A stretch of 64,000 bases of DNA from Sambucus nigra (Eukaryota; Streptophyta; Magnoliopsida; Dipsacales; Adoxaceae), in assembly GCA_949130495.1 (NCBI GenBank), contig OX422213.1, forward strand, positions 204,159,660 to 204,223,659, given 5' to 3'. This document shows positions 1 to 16,300 of the stretch, piece by piece. The notes under the pieces are model-generated. The model saw only the letters and a program-made list of their open reading frames with translations. It was not told the origin of the DNA and did not search any database. How positions within the stretch are numbered: position 1 is the first letter of the stretch; every line of letters begins with the position of its first letter. Made by a program: the position numbers and the translations under genes.

Positions 1-3000
1 ATTTTTGAGATTACGGCGATCATTTGTATATTTCTAGACTTAGGCTTAAAAACATTGCGTTAGAGGGTGAAAACTCGAAACATCCCTCTAACGGCCCCGT
101 GGGTGGCACTAACACCTCCCACGGGACCAATGTAACTTGTAGGAACTGACCCCGCAGCCGCGGGACTCCCGGTTTGAGAATATGACGATAATTTGCATAT
201 TTCTAGACTTAGGCTTAAAAACATGTGATTAGATAGTGAAAACCCGAAACAGCCACCGTACGGCTCCGTGGGTGGAACTAACACCTCCCACGGGACCAAT
301 GGAACTCGTAGCAACTGACCCCCCCAGTTGAGGGACTCCTGGTTTGAGAATACAACGGTAATTTGCATATTTCTAGACTTAAGCAAAACATGGCGTTAGA
401 GGGTGAAAACTCGAAACAGCCCGCAAACGGCCTCGTGGGTGTCACCAACACCTCCCACGGGACTAATGTAACTCGTAGGAACTGACCCCACATCCGCGGG
501 ACTCCCGGTTTGAAAATATGACTATAATTTGCATATTTTTAGACTTAGGCTTAAAAACATGGCGTTAGAGGGTGAAAACTCAAAACATCCCACTAACGGC
601 CCCGTGGGTGGCACCAACACCTCCCACAGGACCAATGTAACTCGTAGGAATTGACCTCGCAGTCGCAGGACTCCCGGTTTGAGAATACGATGATAATTTG
701 CATATTTTTAGACTTAGGCTTAAAAACATGGCGTTAGAGGGTGAAAACTCGAAATGGCCTGCAAACGGCCCCGTGGGTGTCCCCAACACCTCCCACGGGA
801 CCAATGTAACTCGTAGGAACTGACCCCGCAGCTGCGAGACTCCCAGTTTGAGAATACGATGATAATTTGCATATTTCTAGACTTAGGCTTAAAAACATGG
901 CGTTAGAGGGTGAAAACCTCAAACAGCCCCCGAACGGCCCCGTGGGTGACACTAACACTTCCCACGGGACCAATGTAACTCGTAGTAGCTGACCCCGCAG
1001 CCGCGAGACTCCCGATTTGAGAATACGACAGTAATTTTCATATTTTTAGACTTAAACAAAACATGGCGTTAGAGGGTGAAAACTCGAAACGGCCCACGAA
1101 CGGCCCCATGGGTGGAACCAACACCTCCTACGGGATCAATGTAACTCGTAGGAACTGACCCCGCAGCCGCTGGACTTCCAGTTTGAGAATACGCCCATAA
1201 TTTGCATAATTCTAGACTTAGGCTTAAAAACATGGCGTTAAAGGGTGAAACCTCGAAACAGCCCCCGAACGGCCCCGTGGGTGGCACTAACACCTCCCAC
1301 GGGACTAATGTAACTCGTAGCAACTGACCCCACAGCCGCGGGACTGCAGGTTTGAGAATACGACGATAACTTTCATATTTTTAGACTTAAGAAAAACATG
1401 GCGTTAGAGGGTGAAAACTCGAAACGGTCCCCGAACGGCCACGTGGGTGGAACTAACACCTCCCACGGGACCAATGTAACTCGTAGGAACTGACCCCGCA
1501 GTCGCGGGACTCTCGGTTTGAGAATACGAAGATAATTTGCATATTTCTAGACTTAGGCTTAAAAACATGGCGTTAGAGGGTGAAAACTCGAAACCACCCT
1601 CCAACGGCCCCGTGGGTGGCACCAACACCTCCCACGGGACCAATGTAACTCGTAGTAACTTACCCCGCAGTCGCGGGACTCCCGATTTGAGAATACGATG
1701 ATAATTTGTATATTTCTAGACATAGGCTTAAAAACATGGCGTTAGCACGAACGGCGCCGTTGGTGGCACCAACACCTCCCAGGGGACCAATATAACTCGT
1801 AGTAACTGATCGCGCAGCCACGGGATTCCCGGTTTGAGAATACGACAATAATTGGCATATTTCTAGACTTAGGCTTAAAAACATGTTTTTAGATGGTGAA
1901 AACTTGAAACAACCCCCGTACGGCCTCGTGGGTGGCACCAACACCTCCCACGGGACCAATGTCACTCGTAGGAACTGACCACGCAGCCGCGAGACTCCCA
2001 GTTTCAGAATACGACGATAATTTGCATAATTCTAGACTTAGGCTTAAAAATACGGTGTTAAAGGGTGAAACATCGAAACAGCCCCCGAACGGCCCCGTGG
2101 GTGGCACTAACACCTCCCACGGGACTAATGTAACTAGTAGCAACTGACCCCACAGCCGCGGGACTCCGGGTTTGAGAATACGACGATAATTTTCATATTT
2201 TTAGACTTAAGCAAAAAATGGCGTTAGAGGGTGAAAACTCGAAACGGCCCCCGAACGGCCACGTGGGTGGAACCAACACCTCCCATGGGACCAATGTAAC
2301 TCGTAGGAACTGACCCCGCAGCCGCGGGACTCCCGATTTTTGAATACGGAGATAATTTTCATATTTCTAGACTTAGGCTTAAAAACATGGCGTTAGAGGG
2401 TGAAACCTCGAAATAGCCCCCGAACGGCCCCGTGGGTGGCACTAACACCTCCCACGGGACCAATGTAACTCGTAGCAACTGACCCCACCGCCACGGGACT
2501 CCAGGTTTGAGAATACGACGATAACTTTAATATTTTTAGACTTAGGCTTAAAAACATGGCATTAGAGGGTGAAAACTCGAAACGGCCCCCGAACGGCCAC
2601 GTGGATGGAACCAACACCTCCCACGGGACCAATATAACTCGTAGGAACTGACCCCGTAGCCGCGAGACTCCCGGTTTGAGAATACGAAGATAATTTACAT
2701 ATTTCTAGACTAAGGCTTAAAAACATGGCGTTAGAGGGTGAAAACTCGAAACAACCCTCCAACGGCCCCGTGGGTGGCACGAACACCTCCCACGGGACCA
2801 ATGTAACTCGTAGGAACTTACCCCGCAGTCGCCGGACTCCCGATTTGAGAATATGACGATAATTTGCATATTTCTAGACATAGGCTTAAAAACATGGCGT
2901 TAGAGGGTGAAAACTCGAAACAACCCACGAACGGCTCCGTCGGTGGCACCAACACCTCCCACAGGACCAATATAACTCGTAGGAACTGACGCGCAGCCGC

Positions 3001-3639
3001 GGGATTCCTGGTTTGAGAATACGAGAATAATTTGGATATTTCTAGACTTAGGCTTAAAAACATGTCGTTAGATGGTGCAAACCCGAAACAGCCCCCGTAC
3101 GGCCTTGTAGGTGGCACCAACACCTCCCACGGGACCAATGTCACTCGTAGGAACTGACCGCGCAGCCGCGAGACTCCCCATTTTGAGATTACGACGATAA
3201 TTTTTATATTTCTAGACTTAGGCTTAAAAACATGGCGTTAGAGGGTGAAAACCCGAAACAGCCCTTGAACGGCCGCGTGGGTGGCACTAACACCTCCCAC
3301 GAGACCGATGTAACTCGTAGCAACTGAGCCCCTAGACGCGGGACTCCCGGTTTGAGAATACGATGGTAATTTGCATATTTCTAGACTTAAGCAAAACATG
3401 GCGTTAGAGGGTGAAAACTCGAAACGGCCAGCAAACGACCCCGTGGGTGTCACCAACACCTCCCACGGGACCAATGTAACTCGTAGGAACTGACCCCACA
3501 GCCGCGGGACTCCCGGTTTGAAAATATGACGATAATTTGCATATTTTTAGACTTAGGCTTAAAAACATGGCGTTAGAGGGTGAAAACTCGAAACATCCCT
3601 CTAACGGCCCCGTGGGTGGCACTAACACCTCCCACGGGA

Positions 3640-6600
3640 CCAATGTAACTCGTAGGAATTGACCCCACAGTCGTGGGACTCCCGGTTTGAGAATACGATG
3701 ATAATTTGCATATTTCTAGACTTATGCAAAACATGGGGTTAGAGGGTGAAAACTCGAAACGGCCCGCAAACGGCCCCGTGGGTGTCACCAACACCACCCA
3801 CGGGACCAATGTAACTCGTAGGAACTGAACCCGCAGCCGCGGGACTCCCGATTTGAGAATATGATGATAATTTGTATATTTTTAGACTTAGGCTTAAAAA
3901 CATGGCGTTAGAGGGTGAAAACTCGAAACATCCCTCTAACGGCCCCGTAGGTGGCACCAATACCTCCCACGGGACTAATTTAACTCGTTGGAATTGACCC
4001 CGCAGCCGCGGTACTCCCCCTTTGAGAATACGACGATAATTTTCATATTTCTAGACTTAAGAAAAATATGGCGTAAGAGGGTGAAAACTCGAAACGTCCC
4101 CCGAACGGCCCCGTGGGTGGCACCAACACCTCCCAGGGGACAAATGTAACTCGTAGGATTTGACCCCGCAGCCGCGGGACTCCCGATTTGAGAATATGAC
4201 CATAATTTTCATATTTTTAGACTTAGACTTAAAAATATGGCGTTAGAGGGTGGTAACTAGAAAAAGCCCTCTAACGGCCCCGTGGGTGGCACCAACACCT
4301 CCCACGGGACCAATGTAACTCGTAGGAACTGACTCCAAAGCCGCGGGACTACCGATTAGAGAATACGACGATAATTTGCATATTTTTAGACATAGGCTTA
4401 AAAACATGGCATTAGAGGGTAAAAACTTGAAACGACCCCCGAACGGCTCCGTGGATGGCATCAACACCTCCCACGGGACCAATGTAACTCGCAGGAACTT
4501 ATCTCGCAACCGCGAGATTCCTGGTTTGAGAATACGATAATAATTTGGATATTTCTAGACTTAGGCTTAAAAACATGTCGTTAGATGATGCAAACCCGAA
4601 ACAGTCCCCGTACGGCCTCGTAGGTGGCACCAACACCTCCCACGGGACCAATGTCACTCGTAGGAACTGACCGCGCAGCCGCGAGACTCCCAGTTTTGAA
4701 ATTACGGCGATAATTTGTATATTTCTAGACTTAGGCTTAAAAACATGGCGTTAGAGGGTGAAAACCCGAAACAGCCCCCGAACCGCCCCGTGGGTGGCAC
4801 TAACACCTCCCACGGGACCAATGTAACTCGTAGCAACTGACCCTGCAGCCACGGGACTCCCGGTTTGAGAGTACGACGGTAATTTGCATATTTCTAAACT
4901 TAAGCAAAACATGGCGTTAGCGCGTGAAAACTCGAAACGACCCCCGAACGGCCCCGTGGGTGGCACCAACACCTCCCACGGGACCAATGTAACTCGTAGG
5001 AATTGACTGCGCAGCCGCGGGATTCCCGGTTTGGGAATACGACGATAATTTGTATATTTCTAGACTTAGGCTTAAAAACATGGCATTAGAGGGTGAAAAC
5101 TCAAAACGACACCTGAACGGCTCCGTGGGTGGCACCAACACCTCCCACGGGACCAATGTCACTCGAAGGAACTGACCGCGCAGCCGCGAGACTCCCAGTT
5201 TGAGAATACGATGATAATTTGAATATTTCTAGACTTACGCTTAAAAACATGGCGTTAGAGGGTGAAAACCCGAAACGACCCCCAAACGGCTCCGCGGGTG
5301 GCACCAACACCTCCCACGGGACCAATGAAACTCGTAGGAACTTTCCCCGCAGTCGCGGGACTCCTGATTTGAGAATACGACGATAATTTGCATATTTCTA
5401 GACTTAGGCTTAAAAACATGGCGTTAGAGGGTGAAAACTCGAAACAACCCACGAACGGCGTCGTGGGTGGCATCAACACCTCCCACGGGACCAATGTCAC
5501 TCTTAGGAATTGACCGCGCATCCGCAAGACTCCCAGTTTTAGAATACGATGATAATTTGTATATTTCTAGACTTTGGCTTAAAAGCATGGCGTTAGAGGG
5601 TGAAAACTCGAAACAGCCCCCGAACGACCCCGTGGGTGGCACTAACACCTCCCACGGGACCAATGTAACTCGTAGCAACTGACCCCGGAGCCATGGGAAT
5701 CCCGGTTTGAGAATACGACGGTAATTTTCATATTTCTACACTTAAGCAAAACATGGCGTTAGAGGGTGAAAACTCGAAATGACCCCCGAACAGCCCCGTG
5801 GGTGGCACCAACACCTCCCACGGGACCAATTTAAGTCATAGGAAATGACCACGTAGTCGCGGGACTCACGATTTGAAAATACGATGATAATTTGCATATT
5901 TTTAGAATTAGGCTTAAAAACGTGCCGTTAAAGGGTTAAAACACGAAACAGCCTTCTAACGGCCCCGTGGGTGGCACCAACACCGCCCACGGGACCAATG
6001 TAATTTGTACGAATTGACCCCGCAGCCGTGGGACTCCCGGTTTGAAAATACCACGACAATTTGTATATTTTATGACTTAGGCTTAAAAACATAGCGTTAG
6101 AGGGGGAAAACCCAAAAGAGCCACCAAACGGCCCCGTGGGTGGCACCAAAACCTCCCACGGGACCAATGTAACTCGTAGGAACTAATCGCGCAGCCGCGG
6201 ATTCCCGGTTTGAGAATATGACAATAATTTGCATATTTTTAAACTTAGGCTTAAAAACATGTTTTTAGATGGTGAAAACTTGAAACATCCCCCGTACGGC
6301 CTCGTGGGTGGCACGAACACCTCTCACAGGACCAATGTCACTCGTAGGAACTGACCGCGCAGCCACGAGATTCCCAGTTTGAGAATACGATGATAATTTG
6401 TATATTTCTAGACTTAGGCTTAAAAACATGGCGTTAGAGGGTGAAAACTCAAAACAGCCCCCGAACGGCCCCGTGGGTGACACAAACACCTCCCAGGGGA
6501 CCAATGTAACTCGTAGTAACTAATCCCGCAGCCGCGAGACTCCCGATTTGAGAATACAACGGTAATTTGCATATTTCTAAACTTAAGCAAAACATGGAGT

Positions 6601-9600
6601 TAGAGGGTGAAAACTCGAAACGGCCCCCGAACTGCCCCATGGATGGAACCAACACCTCCCACGGGATCAATGTAACTCGTAGGAACTGACCCCGCAGCCG
6701 CGAGACTCCCAGTTTTAGAATACGATGATAATTTTCATAATTCTAGACTTAGGCTTACAAACATGGCGTTAGAGGGTAAAAACTCGAAACATCCCCCGAA
6801 CGGCCCCGTGGGTGGCACTAACACCTCCTACGGGACCAATGTAACTCGTAGCAACTGACCCCGCAGCCGCGGGACTCCCGGTTTAAGAATACGATGATAA
6901 CTTGCATATTTTTAGACTTAAGCAAAACATGGCGTTACAGGGTGAAAACTCGAAACGGCCCCCGAACGGCCACGTGGGTGGAACCAACACCTCCCACGGG
7001 ACCAATGTAACTCGTAGGAACTGATCCCGCAACCGCGGGACTCCCGATTTGAGAATACGAAGATAATTTGCATATTTCGAGATTTAGGATTAAAAACATG
7101 GCATTAGAGGGTGAAAATTCGAAACAGCAGTCTAACGGCCCCGTGGGTGGCACCAACACCTCCCACGGGACCAATGTAACTCGTAGGAACGGACCCCGCA
7201 GTCGCGAAACTCCCGATTTGAGAATACGACTATAATTTGCATATTTCTAGACTTAGGCTTAAAACCATGACGTTAGAGGGTGAAAACTCGAAACAACCAA
7301 CGAACGGCGCCGTGGGTGGCACCAACACCTCCCACGGGACCAATATAACTAGTAGGAAATGACCGCGCAGCCGCGGGATTCCTGGTTTGAGAATACGACA
7401 ATAATTTGCATATTTCTAGACTTAGGCTTAAAAACATGTCGTTAGATGGTGCAAACCCGAAACAGCCCCCGTACGGCCTCGTGGGTGGCACCAACACCTC
7501 CCACGGGACCAATGTCACTCGTAGGAACTGATCGCGCAACCGCGAGACTCCCACTTTTGAGAATACGATGATAATTTGTATGTTTCTAGACTTAGGCTTA
7601 AAAACATTGCGTTAGAGGGTGAAAACCCGAAATAGCCCCCGAACGGCCCCGTGGGTGGCAATACCACCTCCCATGGGACCAATGTAACTCGTAGGAACTG
7701 ACCCCGCAGCCGCGGGACTCCCGATTTGAGAATATGACGATAATTTGCATATTTTTAGACTTAGGCTTAAAAATATGGCGTTAGAGGGTGAAAACTAGAA
7801 AAATCCCTCTAACGGCCCCGTGGGTGGCACCAACACCTCCCACGGGACCAATGTAACTCGTAGGAACTGACCGCACATCCGCGGGATTCCCGGTTTGTGA
7901 ATACGATAATAATTTGCATATTTCTAGACTTAGGCTTAAAAACATGTGATTAGATAGTGAAAACCCGAAACAGCCACCGTACGGCCTCGTGGGTGGTACC
8001 AACACCTTTCATGGGACCAATGTCACTCGTAGGAAGTGACCGCGCAGCCGCGAGACTCCCAGTTTGAAAATACGATGATAACTTGCATATTTCTAGACTT
8101 TGGCTTAAAAACAATGCGTTAGAGGGTGAAAACTCGAAACAGCCCCGAACGGCCTCGTGGGTGGCACTAACGCCTGCCACGGGACCAATGTAACTCGTAG
8201 CAACTGACCCCGCAGCCACGGGACTCTCGGTTTGAGAATATGATGATAATTTGTATATTTCTAGACTTAGGCTTAAAAACATGGAGTTATAGGGTGAAAA
8301 CTCGAAACGACCCCCAAAAGGCTCCGTGGCTGGCACCAACACCTCCCACGGGACCAATGTAACTCGTAGGAACTGACCGCGCATCCGCGGGATTCCCGAT
8401 TTGAAAATATGACAATAATTTGCATATTTCTAGACTTACGCTTAAAAACATGTCGTTAGATGGCGAAAACCTGAAACAGCCCCCGTACGGCCTCGTGGGT
8501 GGTACCAACACCTCCCAAGGGACCAATGTCACTCGTAGGAACTGACCGCGCAGCCGTAAGACTCCCAGTTTGAGAATACGATGATAATTTGCATATTTCT
8601 AGACTTAGGCTTAAAAGCATGGCGTTAGAGGGTGAAAACCCGAAATAGCCCCGTGGGTGGCACTAACACCTCCCACGGGACCAATGTAACTCGTAGCAAC
8701 TGACCCCGCAGACACGGGACTCCCGGTTTGAGAATACGACGGTAATTTGCATATTTCTAGACTTAAGCAAAGCATGGAGTTAGAGGGTAAAAACTCGAAA
8801 CGACCCCCGAACGGCCCCGTGGGTGGCACCAACACCTCCCACGGGACCAATGTAACTCGTAGGAACTGACCCCGCAGCCGCGGGACTCCCGGTTTGAGAA
8901 TACGAAGATAATTTGTATATTTCTAGACTTAGGCTTAAAAACATGGCGTTAGAGGGTGAAAACTGGAAGCCACCCTCCAACGGCCCCGTGGGTGGCACCA
9001 ACACCTCCCACGGGACCAATGTAACTCGTAGGAACTTACCCTGCAGTCGCGGGACTCCCGATTTGAGAATATGACGATAATTTGCATATTTCTAGACTTA
9101 GGCTTAAAAACATGGCGTTAGAGGGTGAAAACTCGAAACAACCCACGAACGGCGCCGTGGGTGGCACCAACACCTCCCACGGGACAAATATAACTCGTAG
9201 GAACTGACGCGCAGCCGCGGGATTCCTGGTTTGAGAATACGACAATAATTTGGATATTTCTAGACTTAGGCTTAAAAACATGTCGTTAGATGGTGTAAAC
9301 CCGAAACAGCCCCCGTACGGCCTCGTAGGTGGCACCAATACCTCCCACGGGACCAATGTCACTCGTAGGAACTGACCGCGCAGCCGCGAGACTCCCAATT
9401 TTGAGATTACGGCGATAATTTGTATATTTCTAGACTTAGGCTTAAAAAAATTGCGTTAGAGGGTGAAAACCAGAAATAGCCCCCGAACGGCCCCGTGGGT
9501 GGCACTAATACCTCCCATGGGACCAATGTAACTCGTAGGAACTGACCCCGCAGCCGCGGGACTCCCGATTTGAGAATATTACGATAATTTGCATATTTTT

Positions 9601-10353
9601 AGACTTAGGCTTAAAAATATGGCGTTAGAGGGTGAAAACTATAAAAGACCCTCTAACTACCCCGTGGCTGGCACCAACACCTCCCACGGGACCAATGTAA
9701 CTCGTAGGAACTGACCGCACATCCGCGGGATTCCCGGTTTGTGAATATAATAATAATTTGCATATTTCAAGACTTAGGCTTAAAAACATGTGATTAGATG
9801 GTGAAAACTCGAAACAGCCACCGTACGGCCTCGTGGGTGGTACCAACACCTTCCATGGGACCAATGTCACTCGTAGGAAGTGACCGCGCAGCCGCGAGAC
9901 TCCCAGTTTGAAAATACGATGATAATTTGCATATTTCTAGACTGACGCTTAAAAACATGTCGTTAGATGACGAAAACCTGAAATAGCCCTCGTACGGCCT
10001 CGTGGGTGGCACCAACACCTCCCACGGGACCAATGTCACTCGTAGGAACTGACCGCGCAGCCGTAAGACTCCCAGTTTGAGAATATGATGATAATTTGCA
10101 TATTTCTCGACTTAGGCTTAAAAGTATGGCGTTAGAGGGTGAAAACCCGAAATAGCCCCGTGGGTGGCACTAACACCTCCCACGGGACCAATGTAACTCG
10201 TAGCAACTGACCTCGCAGCCACGGGACTCCCGGTTTGAGAATACGACGGTAATTTGCATATTTCTAGACTTAAGCAAAGCATGGCGTTAGAGCGTGAAAA
10301 ATCGAAACAACCCCTGAACTGCCCCGTGGGTGGCACCAACACCTCCCACGGGA
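3640..10353. repeat. 6714-bp satellite higher-order repeat, copy 1
   Basis: About 40 monomers. Every diagnostic variant seen here recurs 6714 bp downstream. Examples are the 11-bp deletion monomers at about 8650 and 10155 (recurring at about 15365 and 16870) and the GCCTGCCACGGG variant at about 8173 (recurring at about 14887). Copies differ at scattered single bases, roughly 1% by eye. The left boundary lies inside a monomer at about 3630-3664; before it the sequence no longer matches the equivalent position upstream of copy 2. Unequal crossing-over between misaligned monomers is the likely cause. Confidence 0.93.
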
Positions 10354-13300
10354 CCAATGTAACTCGTAGGAATTGACCCCACAGTCGTGGGACTCCCGGT
10401 TTGAGAATACGATGATAATTTGCATATTTCTAGACTTATGCAAAACATGGGGTTAGAGGGTGAAAACTCGAAACGGCCCGCAAACGGCCCCGTGGGTGTC
10501 ACCAACACCACCCACGGGACCAATGTAACTCGTAGGAACTGAACCCGCAGCCGCGGGACTCCCGATTTGAGAATATGATGATAATTTGTATATTTTTAGA
10601 CTTAGGCTTAAAAACATGGCGTTAGAGAGTGAAAACTCGAAACATCCCTCTAACGGCCCCGTAGGTGGCACCAATACCTCCCACGGGACTAATTTAACTC
10701 GTAGGAATTGACCCCGCAGCCGCGGTACTCCCGCTTTGAGAATACGACGATAATTTTCATATTTCTAGACTTAAGAAAAATATGGCGTAAGAGGGTGAAA
10801 ACTCGAAACGGCCCCCGAACGGCCCCGTGGGTGGCACCAACACCTCCCAGGGGACAAATGTAACTCGTAGGAACTGACCCCGCAGCCGCGGGACTCCCGA
10901 TTTGAGAATATGACAATAATTTTCATATTTTTAGACTTAGACTTAAAAATATGGCGTTAGAGGGTGGTAACTAGAAAAAGCCCTCTAACGGCCCCGTGGG
11001 TGGCACCAACACCTCCCACGGGACTAATGTAACTCGTAGGAACTGACTCCAAAGCCGCGGGACTACCGATTAGAGAATACGACGATAATTTGCATATTTT
11101 TAGACATAGGCTTAAAAACATGGCATTAGAGGGTAAAAACTTGAAACGACCCCCGAACGGCTCCGTGGATGGCATCAACACCTCCCACGGGACCAATGTA
11201 ACTCGCAGGAACTTATCTCGCAGCCGCGAGATTCCTGGTTTGAGAATACGATAATAATTTGGATATTTCTAGACTTAGGCTTAAAAACATGTCGTTAGAT
11301 GATGCAAACCCGAAACAGTCCCCGTACGGCCTCGTAGGTGGCACCAACACCTCCCACGGGACCAATGTCACTCGTAGGAACTGACCGCGCAGCCGCGAGA
11401 CTCCCAGTTTTGAAATTACGGCGATAATTTGTATATTTCTAGACTTAGGCTTAAAAACATGGCGTTAGAGGGTGAAAACCCGAAACAGCCCCCGAACCGC
11501 CCCGTGGGTGGCACTAACACCTCCCACGGGACCAATGTAACTCGTAGCAACTGACCCCGCAGCCACGGGACTCCCGGTTTGAGAGTACGACGGTAATTTG
11601 CATATTTCTAAACTTAAGTAAAACATGGCGTTAGCGCGTGAAAACTCGAAACGACCCCCGAACGGCCCCGTGGGTGGCACCAACACCTCCCACGGGACCA
11701 ATGTAACTCGTAGGAATTGACTGCGCAGCCGCGGGATTCCCGGTTTGGGAATACGACGATAATTTGCATATTTCTAGACTTAGGCTTAAAAACATGGCAT
11801 TAGAGGGTGAAAACTCAAAACGACACCTGAACGGCTCCGTGGGTGGAACCAACACCTCCCACGGGACCAATGTCACTCGAAGGAACTGACCGCGCAGCCG
11901 CGAGACTCCCAGTTTGAGAATACGATGATAATTTGAATATTTCTAGACTTACGCTTAAAAACATGGCGTTAGAGGGTGAAAACCCGAAACGACCCCCAAA
12001 CGGCTCCGCGGGTGGCACCAACACCTCTCACGGGACCAATGAAACTCGTAGGAACTTTCCCCGCAGTCGCGGGACTCCTGATTTGAGAATACAACGATAA
12101 TTTGCATATTTCTAGACTTAGGCTTAAAAACATGGCGTTAGAGGGTGAAAACTCGAAACAACCCACGAACGGCGTCGTGGGTGGCATCAACACCTCCCAC
12201 GGGACCAATGTCACTCTTAGGAATTGACCGCGCATCCGCAAGACTCCCAGTTTGAGAATACGATGATAATTTGTATATTTCTAGACTTTGGCTTAAAAGC
12301 ATGGCGTTAGAGGGTGAAAACTCGAAACAGCCCCCGAACGACCCCGTGGGTGGCACTAACACCTCCCACGGGACCAATGTAACTCGTAGCAACTGACCCC
12401 GGAGCCATGGGACTCCCGGTTTGAGAATACGACGGTAATTTTCATATTTCTACACTTAAGCAAAACATGGCGTTAGAGGGTGAAAACTCGAAACGACCCC
12501 CGAACAGCTCCGTGGGTGGCACCAACACCTCCCACGGGACCAATTTAAGTCATAGGAAATGACCACGTAGTCGCGGGACTCACGATTTGAAAATACGATG
12601 ATAATTTGCATATTTTTAGAATTAGGCTTAAAAACGTGCCGTTAAAGGGTTAAAACACGAAACAGCCTTCTAACGGCCCCGTGGGTGGCACCAACACCGC
12701 CCACGGGACCAATGTAATTTGTACGAATTGACCCCGCAGCCGTGGGACTCCCGGTTTGAAAATACCACGACAATTTGTATATTTTATGACTTAGGCTTAA
12801 AAACATAGCGTTAGAGGGGGAAAACCCAAAAGAGCCACCAAACGGCCCCGTGGGTGGCACCAAAACCTCCCACGGGACCAATGTAACTCGTAGGAACTAA
12901 TCGCGCAGCCGCGGATTCCCGGTTTGAGAATATGACAATAATTTGCATATTTTTAAACTTAGGCTTAAAAACATGTTTTTAGATGGTGAAAACTTGAAAC
13001 ATCCCCCGTACGGCCTCGTGGGTGGCACGAACACCTCCCACAGGACCAATGTCACTCGTAGGAACTGACCGCGCAGCCGCGAGACTCCCAGTTTGAGAAT
13101 ACGATGATAATTTGCATATTTCTAGACTTAGGCTTAAAAACATGGCGTTAGAGGGTGAAAACTCAAAACAGCCCCCGAACGGCCCCGTGGGTGACACAAA
13201 CACCTCCCAGGGGACCAATGTAACTCGTAGTAACTAATCCCGCAGCCGCGAGACTCCCGATTTGAGAATACAACGGTAATTTGCATATTTCTAAACTTAA

Positions 13301-16300
13301 GCAAAACATGGAGTTAGAGGGTGAAAACTCGAAACGGCCCCCGAACGGCCCCATGGATGGAACCAACACCTCCCACGGGATCAATGTAACTCGTAGGAAC
13401 TGACCCCGCAGCCGCGAGACTCCCAGTTTTAGAACACGATGATAATTTGCATAATTCTAGACTTAGGCTTACAAACATGGCGTTAGAGGGTAAAAACTCG
13501 AAACATCCCCCGAACGGCCCCGTGGGTGGCACTAACACCTCCTACGGGACCAATGTAACTCGTAGCAACTGACCCCGCAGCCGCGGGACTCCCGGTTTAA
13601 GAATACGATGATAACTTGCATATTTTTAGACTTAAGCAAAACATGGCGTTACAGGGTGAAAACTCGAAACGGCCCCCGAACGGCCACGTGGGTGGAACCA
13701 ACACCTCCCACGGGACCAATGTAACTCGTAGGAACTGATCCCGCAACCGCGGGACTCCCGATTTGAGAATACGAAGATAATTTGTATATTTCGAGATTTA
13801 GGATTAAAAACATGGCATTAGAGGGTGAAAATTCGAAACAGCAGTCTAACGGCCCCGTGGGTGGCACCAACACCTCCCACGGGACCAATGTAACTCGTAG
13901 GAACGGACCCCGCAGTCGCAGAACTCCCGATTTGAGAATACGACTATAATTTGCATATTTCTAGACTTAGGCTTAAAACCATGACGTTAGAGGGTGAAAA
14001 CTCGAAACAACCAACGAACGGCGCCGTGGGTGGCACCAACACCTCCCACGGGACCAATATAACTAGTAGGAAATGACCGCGCAGCCGCGGGATTCCTGGT
14101 TTGAGAATACGACAATAATTTGCATATTTCTAGACTTAGGCTTAAAAACATGTCGTTAGATGGTGCAAACCCGAAACAGCCCCCGTACGGCCTCGTGGGT
14201 GGCACCAACACCTCCCACGGGACCAATGTCACTCGTAGGAACTGATCGCGCAGCCGCGAGACTCCCACTTTTGAGAATACGATGATAATTTGTATGTTTC
14301 TAGACTTAGGCTTAAAAACATTGCGTTAGAGGGTGAAAACCCGAAATAGCCCCCGAACGGCCCCGTGGGTGGCAATACCACCTCCCATGGGACCAATGTA
14401 ACTCGTAGGAACTGACCCCGCAGCCGCGGGACTCCCGATTTGTGAATATGACGATAATTTTCATATTTTTAGACTTAGGCTTAAAAATATGGCGTTAGAG
14501 GGTGAAAACTAGAAAAATCCCTCTAACGGCCCCGTGGGTGGCACCAACACCTCCCACGGGACCAATGTAACTCGTAGGAACTGACCGCACATCCGCGGGA
14601 TTCCCGGTTTGTGAATACGATAATAATTTGCATATTTCTAGACTTAGGCTTAAAAACATGTGATTAGATAGTGAAAACCCGAAACAGCCACCGTACGGCC
14701 TCGTGGGTGGTACCAACACCTTTCATGGGACCAATGTCACTCGTAGGAAGTGACCGCGCAGCCGCGAGACTCCCAGTTTGAAAATACGATGATAACTTGC
14801 ATATTTCTAGACTTTGGCTTAAAAACAATGCGTTAGAGGGTGAAAACTCGAAACAGCCCCGAACGGCCTCGTGGGTGGCACTAACGCCTGCCACGGGACC
14901 AATGTAACTCGTAGCAACTGACCCCGCAGCCACGGGACTCTCGGTTTGAGAATATGATGATAATTTGTATATTTCTAGACTTAGGCTTAAAAACATGGAG
15001 TTATAGGGTGAAAACTCGAAACGACCCCCAAAAGGCTCCGTGGCTGGCACCAACACCTCCCACGGGACCAATGTAACTCGTAGGAACTGACCGCGCATCC
15101 GCGGGATTCCCGATTTGAAAATATGACAATAATTTGCATATTTCTAGACTTACGCTTAAAAACATGTCGTTAGATGGCGAAAACCTGAAACAGCCCCCGT
15201 ACGGCCTCGTGGGTGGTACCAACACCTCCCAAGGAACCAATGTCACTCGTAGGAACTGACCGCGCAGCCGTAAGACTCCCAGTTTGAGAATACGATGATA
15301 ATTTGCATATTTCTAGACTTAGGCTTAAAAGCATGGCGTTAGAGGGTGAAAACCCGAAATAGCCCCGTGGGTGGCACTAACACCTCCCACGGGACCAATG
15401 TAACTCGTAGCAACTGACCCCGCAGCCACGGGACTCCCGGTTTGAGAATACGACGGTAATTTGCATATTTCTAGACTTAAGCAAAGCATGGAGTTAGAGG
15501 GTGAAAACTCGAAACGACCCCCGAACGGCCCCGTGGGTGGCACCAACACCTCCCACGGGACCAATGTAACTCGTAGGAACTGACCCCGCAGCCGCGGGAC
15601 TCCCGGTTTGAGAATACGAAGATAATTTGTATATTTCTAGACTTAGGCTTAAAAACATGGCGTTAGAGGGTGAAAACTGGAAGCAACCCTCCAACGGCCC
15701 CGTGGGTGGCACCAACACCTCCCACGGGACCAATGTAACTCGTAGGAACTTACCCTGCAGTCGCGGGACTCCCGATTTGAGAATATGACGATAATTTGCA
15801 TATTTCTACACTTAGGCTTAAAAACATGGCGTTAGAGGGTGAAAACTCGAAACAACCCACGAACGGCGCCGTGGGTGGCACCAACACCTCCCACGGGACA
15901 AATATAACTCGTAGGAACTGACGCGCAGCCGCGGGATTCCTGGTTTGAGAATACGACAATAATTTGGATATTTCTAGACTTAGGCTTAAAAACATGTCGT
16001 TAGATGGTGTAAACCCGAAACAGCCCCCGTACGGCCTCGTAGGTGGCACCAATACCTCCCACGGGACCAATGTCACTCGTAGGAACTGACCGCGCAGCCG
16101 CGAGACTCCCAATTTTGAGATTACGGCGATAATTTGTATATTTCTAGACTTAGGCTTTAAAACATTGCGTTAGAGGGTGAAAACCAGAAATAGCCCCCGA
16201 ACGGCCCCGTGGGTGGCACTAATACCTCCCATGGGACCAATGTAACTCGTAGGAACTGACCCCGCAGCCGCGGGACTCCCGATTTGAGAATATTACGATA